From NCBI GenBank assembly GCA_947371645.1, contig CANBQJ010000014.1, positions 1 to 34,101 of the forward strand: a DNA stretch of 34,101 nt, in the 5' to 3' direction. Within the stretch, counting starts at the first letter, position 1, and each line of letters starts with the position of its first letter. The notes under the pieces are model-generated. The model did no database searches, was not told the origin of the DNA, and was given only the letters and a program-made list of their open reading frames with translations. The DNA is from Burkholderiales bacterium (GTDB lineage: Bacteria > Pseudomonadota > Gammaproteobacteria > Burkholderiales > Burkholderiaceae). Of the stretch, positions 24,156-31,147 are shown piece after piece. The position numbers were made by a program, and so were the translations under genes.

Positions 24156-26213
24156 CTAGTGCCTGCTCTCGGCCGGGCTGGAGACTGGCTCGTCGTCCAG
24201 CTGCAAATCCACCTCGATGGCCGGCGCCGACAGGGGCCGCGTCTGCTGCCCCGCCGTCGCGCCGACAGCCAATGGCCGCGTGGCCATGAGCGGCGACACG
24301 TCGCCCTGCTCTGCCAGCGCGGCCGGGTCGGCGGGCTCTGCGCCCAGGGGCAACAGCACGTCCACACGGCCTGCGGGCCCGCTGCGCTCGGCCAGGTCAC
24401 GGGCCACCGCATACAGCAGCAGCAGTTCGCGGTAGGCCGGCAGGTCGAAGGTGTCTTCGCCGTCACTGGGGCGCGTCAGCGACTTTTCCAGCACGGCCAT
24501 GGCCTGGGCCGGCTGCTGCCACAAGGTCTGCAGGCGGTCGAGCACCTCGGGGTAGTCGGCCAGGCTGTGGCCATGCTGCATGTCGGCATCCCAACCTGGC
24601 GCACGGGCGTTGAAGCGCGCATCGAAGGCCTGCTGCGCGCGCTCGTAGTCCTGGCGCCGGTCCAGCCGGCGGTAGAGCTCCAGCAGCTTGAGGAAGGGCA
24701 AGGGACTGCCGCCCAGCGTGTGCTGCGCATAGCCTTCCAGCAGCTCGATGGCGGCGTCGTCCTGGCCCAGCACCACGAAGAACTCGGCCTGCTGCTCCAG
24801 GTCGATCAGCTCTTCCACGGCCACCGCGCGCAAGGGCTCGGGCGACTGTGCGTTGAGCGATGCGAACATGCTGGTGAACTGTGCGCCTGATTGCAGTGAC
24901 GATGGCAGCGCCGAGGGCAGCATGCGGGCTGCTGCGTCCGGTGCGTCTGCACCCGCATGCACGGGCGCCGTGGCCCCATGCCCTGCGCGCTTGAGCAGGG
25001 TCTCGGGCACATGGACGAACTCGACGGTGGTCGGATGGGGGTCGTTGGATTCGGCCTCGTGATGAGCCGGCGGCAAGGTCTCGCCAGCCTGCTCCTTCCA
25101 CCAGGCCTCATCGGCTTTGCCACGCATCACCCGGCCGCGCCAGACGACGTAAGCGCCGCCCACCAAGGCCGCGATCGCCAGGCCGATCAGCCCCATCGTC
25201 CGGGAGGCGTGTGGCGCGTCGGTGGCGTCGGACGCGACGACCTGCGAAGGCGCCACGGGCGCGGCCGCCACCTGGACCTGGGCCGGCACGGAGGCAGGCG
25301 ACTGAAGTTGGGCAAGCCTTTGCTCCAGCTCGGCCAGACGGGCCTGATCACGGGCCAGTTGTTCGGGCGTGGATTGCAGTGCGCGCCAGCGGGCTGCGGC
25401 AGATGCACGCCTGGCCAGCAGCTCGGGCGAGCTGTCCTCGGGGTCGGTGAGGCCGGTCAAGGTCCGGCCCATGGCCAACTGGGGCGCCACCAGCGCGTCG
25501 GCGGCCACCGGGTCAAGCTCCAGACGGGCGGTTTCGGCGCTGGGCGGCGCGGACAAGCGCAAGGACCTGGGCGCCGCGGCATCCGCCGGGCGGCCAGGCA
25601 GCAGGGCCGCATGGGCGGCCCCGCGCGTGCCCGGAGCTGAAGCGGTGACGGTGGCGTCTCGGCGGGCATGTCGCCCCTTGCGTTCGGTCTCGGCGGCGGC
25701 CTGCTTGCGCGCGCTGCGCTGGCGGCCATCGCTGGACTGGGCCACGGCACCATGGTCTGCGGCTGCCGTCGCGGCGGGCACGGTTTCAGCGGCAAGGGTG
25801 TCGGTGGTGGCGGCCAGGGGCATCTGCATGCCGGGCGGGTCTGCCAGGGCCACGAACTTGCGTGTGATGCGCGACTGGCAACCGGCCACCACGTAGACGG
25901 TGACCACGGGCTCGCTGACCGCGTTGGTCGTGAAGACCTTGATCTGTGGCTCGCCACGGCTGTCTTGCGCCATGCGCACATGGACGTTGGCCGCGGCCAC
26001 CTTGTCGTCCCCGAAGAAGACGTCGGCGGCCAGGCATTCGTCTTCGATGTGCTCGCCGGCGTCCAGGCGCAAAGGCACCGTGAAGGCAAGGCCTTCACCC
26101 ATGGTGGTGCGACTGCTGGCGCGGCCTAGCCCCAAGCCGTGGGAAGCCCCACACACCGCCCAAAGCGCAGCCCCCGCTACAACAGCGACGACGTGCCGCT
26201 TGATCTGCTTCAT
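24156..26213 (-). CDS. FimV/HubP-like membrane protein
   Basis: A 685-residue protein. It has an N-terminal signal segment (residues 5-26), a FimV-type N-terminal domain about 27-125 (LGLGRASSRTTMGEGLAFTVPLRLDAGE...), and a long Ala-rich low-complexity region 135-260. A short coiled coil follows at about 265-305 (QLARDQARLAELEQRLAQLQ), then one transmembrane helix near 340-358 and a cytoplasmic part with TPR-like helices around 475-600 (EQQAEFFVVLGQDDAAIELLEGYAQ). FimV and HubP are polar organisers needed for type IV pili and twitching. The LysM motif usual in FimV is not obvious here. It is a single gene, divergent from the enoyl-CoA hydratase and convergent with the cysB-type gene. Confidence 0.75.
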   Translation of the reverse strand: MKQIKRHVVAVVAGAALWAVCGASHGLGLGRASSRTTMGEGLAFTVPLRLDAGEHIEDECLAADVFFGDDKVAAANVHVRMAQDSRGEPQIKVFTTNAVSEPVVTVYVVAGCQSRITRKFVALADPPGMQMPLAATTDTLAAETVPAATAAADHGAVAQSSDGRQRSARKQAAAETERKGRHARRDATVTASAPGTRGAAHAALLPGRPADAAAPRSLRLSAPPSAETARLELDPVAADALVAPQLAMGRTLTGLTDPEDSSPELLARRASAAARWRALQSTPEQLARDQARLAELEQRLAQLQSPASVPAQVQVAAAPVAPSQVVASDATDAPHASRTMGLIGLAIAALVGGAYVVWRGRVMRGKADEAWWKEQAGETLPPAHHEAESNDPHPTTVEFVHVPETLLKRAGHGATAPVHAGADAPDAAARMLPSALPSSLQSGAQFTSMFASLNAQSPEPLRAVAVEELIDLEQQAEFFVVLGQDDAAIELLEGYAQHTLGGSPLPFLKLLELYRRLDRRQDYERAQQAFDARFNARAPGWDADMQHGHSLADYPEVLDRLQTLWQQPAQAMAVLEKSLTRPSDGEDTFDLPAYRELLLLYAVARDLAERSGPAGRVDVLLPLGAEPADPAALAEQGDVSPLMATRPLAVGATAGQQTRPLSAPAIEVDLQLDDEPVSSPAESRH

Positions 26214-26346
26214 ATCCGGTGCATCATCCTGCCTGATGAAAAGACTCTAGCACGAAGGTTGTGGGGCCAAACCCATGACTAGCCCCATGCCTTGTGCTGC
26301 TTGCCACACAGTTTCTGGCTTCTGAACCCCAGCTGTCCCCAATCCC

Positions 26347-27120
26347 ATGACCACCGAACTGCTCACCGACCATCAGGGCGCCACCTTGGTGATGACCCTG
26401 TCAGGGCCGGCCCAACGCAACGCCCTGTCGCCGCAGGTCTACGCGGCCGGCATCGAGACCCTGAACATGGCCGAATCCAACCCGGAGGTGCGTGCCGTGG
26501 TGATCACCGGCGCCCAGGGGCATTTCTGTGCCGGCGGCGACCTGCAACGGCTGGCCCAGCTGCGCCAGCACGACCTGCACGCCCAGGCTGGCCACATGGA
26601 CGCCTTCCACAACTGGATCGAAGCACTGCGCGCCTTCCCCAAGCCGGTGCTGGCTGCCGTGGAAGGCGTGGCCGCGGGCGGCGGTGTGTCGCTGGCCCTG
26701 GCCTGTGACCTCATCGTGGCCGCCGAAGACGCGCGCTTCGTGCTGGCCTATGGGCAGATGGGCCTGTCGCCGGACGGCGGCGCCACCTGGCACCTCACGC
26801 GCGCCCTGGGCCGCTCGGGGGCCCTGGCCTTGTTGTGGGGCGGCAGCGACCGCCAGGGGCAGTCTGCATCGGCATGGCGACAAGCGGGTCTGGTGCACCG
26901 GCTGGCGCCTCAGGGCACGGCCTTGCAGGCCGCGCTGGACTGGGCGGCCGAGCTTGGCCAGGTGCCGGCGGCCGCGCTGGCCAGCATGAAGGAGCTGGTC
27001 AACGACGCAGACCAGGCCTTGCGTCAGCAACTGCTCTCGGAAAAACAGCACTTCCTGGTCAACCTGGGTCGACCGGAGGCGGGTGCAGCGATAGCGCGCT
27101 TCCTGCAGCCCAAAGCCTGA
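26347..27120 (+). CDS. Enoyl-CoA hydratase/isomerase family protein
   Basis: A 257-residue crotonase-fold protein. The first oxyanion-hole motif is GHFCAGGDL (around residues 58-66), and the second is EGVAAGGGVSLALACD (around 105-120). The acid/base glutamate normally found near residue 135-145 of hydratases is not obvious: the region reads YGQMGLSPDGGATWHL, where Asp replaces Glu, as in some isomerase-like or lyase-like members. The exact reaction is therefore unknown. The C-terminus ends in RPEAGAAIARFLQPKA, typical of the family. The gene is monocistronic and lies 133 bp from the divergent FimV-like gene. Confidence 0.88.
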   Translation: MTTELLTDHQGATLVMTLSGPAQRNALSPQVYAAGIETLNMAESNPEVRAVVITGAQGHFCAGGDLQRLAQLRQHDLHAQAGHMDAFHNWIEALRAFPKPVLAAVEGVAAGGGVSLALACDLIVAAEDARFVLAYGQMGLSPDGGATWHLTRALGRSGALALLWGGSDRQGQSASAWRQAGLVHRLAPQGTALQAALDWAAELGQVPAAALASMKELVNDADQALRQQLLSEKQHFLVNLGRPEAGAAIARFLQPKA

Positions 27121-27145
27121 CCCGGGTGGCGGCCGCTCAGGCGCA

Positions 27146-27808
27146 TCAGCTGCCCGCGGCCAGCGTCTTCATGCGGGCACTGGCCAACGCAAAGAAGCGG
27201 CCCACCATGCGCAACTGGGCGGGCTCCACGCCCACGCCAGGCATGCGCAGCGTCAGCATGCCGCGGTTGAGCACCAGCACCAGCATCAAGCTGTCGGTCC
27301 ACCACTGCGTGGCGGCCGACTCGAGCGTGGCCATCATCTCGCCGGCCATCCATTTCTGTGCGACCTGCTCGGCGTTGCAAAACAGCGCAAAGCGTCGGTG
27401 CAACGCCGGTGAGGCCGTCAGCGACACCTTCTGGTGCATGGCCAGCCAGCGCATTTCATCGGGCAGCGTCTGGTCGATCTGGGTCTGCATGGCGTTGGTG
27501 AAACGGCTGAAGACATCGGTCTCCAGCACCTGGGCCAGCACCCGGGTCACCATGATCATCTGCACGTCGGACGGGGCGCCGGTGTCGCAACGAAAGCGCA
27601 ACTCCGGTCCGTCGATGTAAGGCCGCTGGGATGGGCCCCACTCCACACGCCAGCCTTCAGCCGACTCGACCACACAACCCTGTGCCTGCCGCGCGTTGAC
27701 GCGCTTGAACACATGCCCTTCCGCCTTGGCCCATGCGGCCAGCACCTGCTCGTCGTCACCCGACTCAGGATCGCCACCGCCCAGGATGCGTTTGATGGAT
27801 GAAAACAT
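27146..27808 (-). CDS. Conserved hypothetical protein
   Basis: I do not recognise a function for this 220-residue soluble protein. It starts MFSSIKRILGGG, has no signal peptide, and contains a well-folded looking region (WRVEWGPSQRPYI, ELRFRCDTGAPSDVQMIMVTRVL, WLAMHQKVSLTASPALHRRFALFCN, WWTDSLMLVLVLNRGMLTLRMPG). Proteins of this kind are, as far as I recall, common single genes in Burkholderiales. A GTG at 27868 would add 20 residues with a ribosome site too close to it; the ATG at 27808 was preferred because the conserved-looking part starts there. It converges with the enoyl-CoA hydratase gene, 25 bp apart. Confidence 0.75.
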   Translation of the reverse strand: MFSSIKRILGGGDPESGDDEQVLAAWAKAEGHVFKRVNARQAQGCVVESAEGWRVEWGPSQRPYIDGPELRFRCDTGAPSDVQMIMVTRVLAQVLETDVFSRFTNAMQTQIDQTLPDEMRWLAMHQKVSLTASPALHRRFALFCNAEQVAQKWMAGEMMATLESAATQWWTDSLMLVLVLNRGMLTLRMPGVGVEPAQLRMVGRFFALASARMKTLAAGS

Positions 27809-27987
27809 GCGTGCGATGCTGACCTGCAGGTTGCGGGGCAAGCGCCCCAGGATTGAGCCTGACTGCACTGGCTCCAGGGGGTCAAACGCCAGTTTGCGAG
27901 CAGTCTAACCCGATGCCTCGGCGCGTTGCATCAGCTTGTAAGCCCGTGACGCATCGGCCACACGCGGGGCGGCCGCCCTGCACGAAA

Positions 27988-28902
27988 CTAGGCCCGTCGC
28001 AGGCCCGGTGTGCGGTCAAACAACTCTGCCACCCAGTCGACAAAGGCCTGCACACGGGTGGACAGGTGGCGGTTGGAGGGGTAGAGCACGTAGATGGGGA
28101 TGGGGTCCGAGGCCCATTCAGGCAGAACCTCCACCAGCCCTTGGGCCTTGTCGGGGCAACACAAGGCATAGCTGGGCAACTGGCCGATCCCCAAGCCTGC
28201 GCGCAAGGCATCTTCGTGGACGTTGGAGTCGTTGAGGGCCAGGGCGCTGTCCGGGGTGAGCTCGATGCGCTCGCCATCGCGGCTGAAGTCCAGGGGCAAG
28301 GCGCGCCCCGGCATCTGGCTCAGGAAGTAGCCGATCCAGCGGTGCTGGCGCAAGTCCTCAGGGTGTTGGGGCAGCCCATGGGCCTTGGCATAAGCCTCTG
28401 ATGTGCAGGTCAACAGGCGCATGGAGCCCACGCGGCGCGCCACCACGCCCGGGTCGCTCACCTCGCCCACGCGGATCACGCAGTCCACCGCTTCGCTGAC
28501 CAGGTTGATCAGGCGGTCGCTGCAGCCCATCTCCAGCTTGATCTGCGGGTAGCGCGCCAGGAAGTCGCTCAGGCCCGCGTACATGAGCAGGCTGCCCAGG
28601 CTGGTGGGCACGTCCACGCGCAACAGGCCTGTGGGGTTGCCCTGGCGCGACGACACGGCCTCATCGGCCTCACGCAAGTCATCGATGAGGCGGATGCAGC
28701 GCTCGTAATAGGCGGCGCCGTCGGCCGTGACGGTGACCTTGCGGGTCGTGCGGTGCAGCAGGCGCACCCCCAGCTGGGCCTCCAGTTCCTGCACCAGGGT
28801 CGACACGGTGGCCTTGGGGGCGCCCATCAGTTCGGCGGCACGGGTGAAGCCGCCGGTGTCGACCACCCGCACGAAGGCTTCCATGGCTTTGAGCTTGTCC
28901 AT
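27988..28902 (-). CDS. LysR-family regulator divergent from the efflux operon (CeoR/BpeT position)
   Basis: A 304-residue LysR-type regulator. Residues 1-60 form the winged helix-turn-helix (MDKLKAMEAFVRVVDTGGFTRAAEL, KATVSTLVQELEAQLGVRLLHRTTR) and the rest is the effector domain (TGLLRVDVPTSLGSLLM, DCVIRVGEVSDPGVVARRVG). This pattern is that of the CrgA-like subgroup. The gene is divergent from an alpha/beta-hydrolase-like gene and an RND pump, the same arrangement as ceoR or bpeT with llpE and the CeoAB/BpeEF pump in Burkholderia, so it probably controls the pump. A perfect palindrome covers its own start codon, which suggests autoregulation. The inducing ligand is unknown. Confidence 0.9.
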   Translation of the reverse strand: MDKLKAMEAFVRVVDTGGFTRAAELMGAPKATVSTLVQELEAQLGVRLLHRTTRKVTVTADGAAYYERCIRLIDDLREADEAVSSRQGNPTGLLRVDVPTSLGSLLMYAGLSDFLARYPQIKLEMGCSDRLINLVSEAVDCVIRVGEVSDPGVVARRVGSMRLLTCTSEAYAKAHGLPQHPEDLRQHRWIGYFLSQMPGRALPLDFSRDGERIELTPDSALALNDSNVHEDALRAGLGIGQLPSYALCCPDKAQGLVEVLPEWASDPIPIYVLYPSNRHLSTRVQAFVDWVAELFDRTPGLRRA

Positions 28903-28922
28903 TGTTCGGATTGTCGAACAAT
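28901..28922. promoter_or_regulatory. Perfect palindrome, probable LysR operator
   Basis: ATTGTTCG, six bases (GATTGT), then CGAACAAT: an 8-bp perfect inverted repeat. The left arm begins inside the ATG of the LysR gene (codon at 28900-28902 on the minus strand) and the right arm points to the divergent hydrolase gene. LysR proteins bind dyad-symmetric sites between divergent genes; here binding would block their own translation start region and could act on the divergent promoter. Assignment to this LysR protein is by position. Confidence 0.65.
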
Positions 28923-28980
28923 CAATTCGGCATTCGCCTGTTTATCAATTCATTCACCCTCAATACAGTGCGGGTTAACG

Positions 28981-29001
28981 AAGGGCTTTCGCCCTTTTTT
29001 T
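28981..29001 (+). terminator. Short intrinsic-terminator hairpin in the leader of the efflux operon
   Basis: Stem AAGGGC / GCCCTT, loop TTTC, with seven T in a row at the end. It stands about 29 bp before the hydrolase start, in the leader of the plus-strand operon. No plus-strand gene ends before it, so it would stop transcripts that start in the divergent region. It may act as an attenuator or as the end of a short leader RNA. Confidence 0.5.
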
Positions 29002-29029
29002 GCCATGCGGTGGAAGCCGCCAAGCTGCC

Positions 29030-29842
29030 GTGAACGCCCCACACTCGCCCCAAGCGCCCGACGAGATCCTCACCTGGCCCGGCCACAGCGGCCCGGTGCA
29101 GGTGCGCGTGTACCGTGGCAGCCCGCCGGCGCAACGCGATGCCTTGCTGGTATTTTTCCACCCGGGTGGTTTCGTGGTCGAAGACTGCGCCGCCGCAGAC
29201 CCCTGCCTGCACGTGCTGGCCAAGGCCTGCGGCCTGGACGTGATCGCGCCCAGCTACGCCCTGGCGCCAGCCCACCCTTTCCCGGCGGCTGTTGAAGATG
29301 CCCACGCCGTGTTGAGCCTGGCCCGGCGCAGCAGCCTGGGCTGGAAGGGCAAGCACCTGTTTGTGGGCGGCGTGGAGGCGGGTGGCAACCTGGCTGCCGT
29401 ATCGGCCATGGTCTGCCGTGATCGGCAAGGCCCGAAGCTGGCGGGCCAGGTCCTGGTCATGCCCATGCTGGACACGCAATTGATGGGCGAATCCATGCGT
29501 TGCACGGCAGGCCAGACCGAGCAGCACGAGCTGGTGGCCGCCATGGCGCGCAGCTACCGCAGCTACCTGCCTCACCCCGCCGACCGGCAACACCCCTATG
29601 CCAGCCCCTTGCAGGCCCGGCGCCTGGGCCAGTTGCCGCCCGCCCAGATCTTCTACACGGAAGGCGACCCGCTGGCCGATGACAGCCGCGCTTACGCCGA
29701 CAAGTTGCGCGAAGCCGGCAACGAGGTCGAGCTGGTGGGCCTGCCCCCGGCCGATGTCGGCGACGACGAAGCCCGATGTTCGATCACCGCGGACGACCCC
29801 TGTGTCACCGCCATGAAGCGTTTCCTGGACGCCCACCGCTGA
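29030..29842 (+). CDS. Alpha/beta-hydrolase-like protein, probably catalytically inactive (LlpE position)
   Basis: A 270-residue protein with the HSL-type alpha/beta-hydrolase fold. The oxyanion motif HGGG reads HPGG (residues 44-47), and the nucleophile motif GDSAGGN reads GVEAGGN (114-120) with Glu116 in place of the serine. Asp213 in EGDPLADDSRAYADKLREAG is kept. The usual HGF histidine region reads LPPADVGDDEARC with no histidine. Hydrolase activity is therefore unlikely. Its place first in an RND efflux operon opposite a LysR gene matches llpE, a lipase-like gene in the ceoAB-opcM and bpeEF-oprC operons. The GTG at 29030 was chosen; a TTG at 29000 is in frame but lies in the terminator hairpin. 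The RND adaptor follows after 89 bp. Confidence 0.8.
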   Translation: MNAPHSPQAPDEILTWPGHSGPVQVRVYRGSPPAQRDALLVFFHPGGFVVEDCAAADPCLHVLAKACGLDVIAPSYALAPAHPFPAAVEDAHAVLSLARRSSLGWKGKHLFVGGVEAGGNLAAVSAMVCRDRQGPKLAGQVLVMPMLDTQLMGESMRCTAGQTEQHELVAAMARSYRSYLPHPADRQHPYASPLQARRLGQLPPAQIFYTEGDPLADDSRAYADKLREAGNEVELVGLPPADVGDDEARCSITADDPCVTAMKRFLDAHR

Positions 29843-29931
29843 GGGCATTGCCATCTTGCATCGGGGCGCTTCATGCCGCCCCACGACCCTTTTTGTTTTC
29901 TGTTTTGTCTGACCATTTTCGGGAGCACCCC

Positions 29932-31137
29932 ATGAACCCCTTTGCGCAACCCCGTTTGTTGCTCGCCACCCTGGCACCCCTGCTGTTGATCGCTGGCCTC
30001 ACCGGCTGTGGCGAAGAACAAAAGGCCCAGGCCGCAGCCGCCCCTCAGGCCCAGGGCACGCCCGTGAGCGTGGCCGCCGTGATCGCACGCGCCGTGCAGC
30101 AAGAGCGCGAGTTCTCGGGCCAGATCGAGGCCATCGAGCGCGCCCAGTTGCGCCCCCGCGTGTCGGGCTACGTCGACAGCGTGCGCTTCAAGCCCGGCAG
30201 CCTGGTGCACAAGGGCGACGTGCTCTTCGTGATCGACCCCCGCCCCTACCAGGCCGAGGTCGCCCGACTGGAAGCCGCGGCCGCCAGCTCGCGTGTGAAG
30301 GCCGAGCTGGCCGCCAGCGAACTGCAGCGCGCCAAGCGCCTGCTGGCCGACAACGCCATCGCCCAGCGTGAGCACGACGAGCGCGCCGCCACCGCCCGTC
30401 AGCTGGACGCCGCCGCCCGCGCCGATGCCGCTGCGTTGCAGACGGCCCGCCTGAACCTGGAATGGACCAGCGTGCGCGCGCCCTTCAACGGCCGCGTGGG
30501 CAAGGCCGAGGTCACCACCGGCAACCTGGTGGACGGCAACACGGTGCTGACCTCGCTGGTTTCGGCCAACCCGATGTACGTGAGCTTCAATGGTGACGAA
30601 GCCACCTACCTGCAACTGGGCAAGCTGGCGCGCAGCAACCCGGGTGCGCTGAAGATCCGCGTGGGCCTGGCCAACGAAAGCGGCTTCCCGCACGAAGGCC
30701 GCCTGGAGTTCGTGGACAACCAGATCGACCCGCAAGCCGGCAGCGTGCGCCTGCGTGCCGTGGTGGACAACGCCGATGGCCTGCTGACGCCTGGCCTGTT
30801 TGCCAAGGTGCAGTTGGGCACGGGCAGCCGTGACGGCGCGGCGTCCACGCTGGTGCTGGAGCGCGCCATCGGCACCGACCAGAACCGCAAGTTCGTCTTC
30901 GTGGTGGGCGACAAGCAGCAGGCCGAGTACCGCCCCATCCAGCTGGGCAGCACCGTGGGTGAACTGCGCGTGGTCACGTCCGGCCTGAAGGTGGGTGACC
31001 AGGTCGTGGTCGACGGCCTGCAGCGCGTGCGCCCGGGCGCGCCGCTGGCACCGGCCGTCGTGCCCATGGACCCTGTTGAAGCCAAGGCCCAGGCCGCATC
31101 TGCAGCCGCCGCCGCGTCGGCCCCTGCCGCCAAGTGA
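29932..31137 (+). CDS. RND efflux periplasmic adaptor lipoprotein (MexE/CeoA/BpeE-like)
   Basis: A 401-residue membrane fusion protein. It has a lipoprotein signal with LTGC and Cys26 as the lipidated residue. The lipoyl/hairpin/barrel order follows: REFSGQIEAIERAQLRPRVSGYVDSVRFKPGSLVHKGDVLFVIDPRPYQ, a helical hairpin of about 100-160 rich in Ala/Glu/Arg, LEWTSVRAPFNGRVG, and GLFAKVQLG. It ends in an Ala-rich tail. GGGAG stands seven bases before the ATG. It couples the RND pump to the outer membrane channel and is co-transcribed with the pump gene 10 bp downstream. A single-gene upstream open frame exists but is not convincing. Confidence 0.93.
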   Translation: MNPFAQPRLLLATLAPLLLIAGLTGCGEEQKAQAAAAPQAQGTPVSVAAVIARAVQQEREFSGQIEAIERAQLRPRVSGYVDSVRFKPGSLVHKGDVLFVIDPRPYQAEVARLEAAAASSRVKAELAASELQRAKRLLADNAIAQREHDERAATARQLDAAARADAAALQTARLNLEWTSVRAPFNGRVGKAEVTTGNLVDGNTVLTSLVSANPMYVSFNGDEATYLQLGKLARSNPGALKIRVGLANESGFPHEGRLEFVDNQIDPQAGSVRLRAVVDNADGLLTPGLFAKVQLGTGSRDGAASTLVLERAIGTDQNRKFVFVVGDKQQAEYRPIQLGSTVGELRVVTSGLKVGDQVVVDGLQRVRPGAPLAPAVVPMDPVEAKAQAASAAAAASAPAAK

Positions 31138-31147
31138 GGACACAGCC

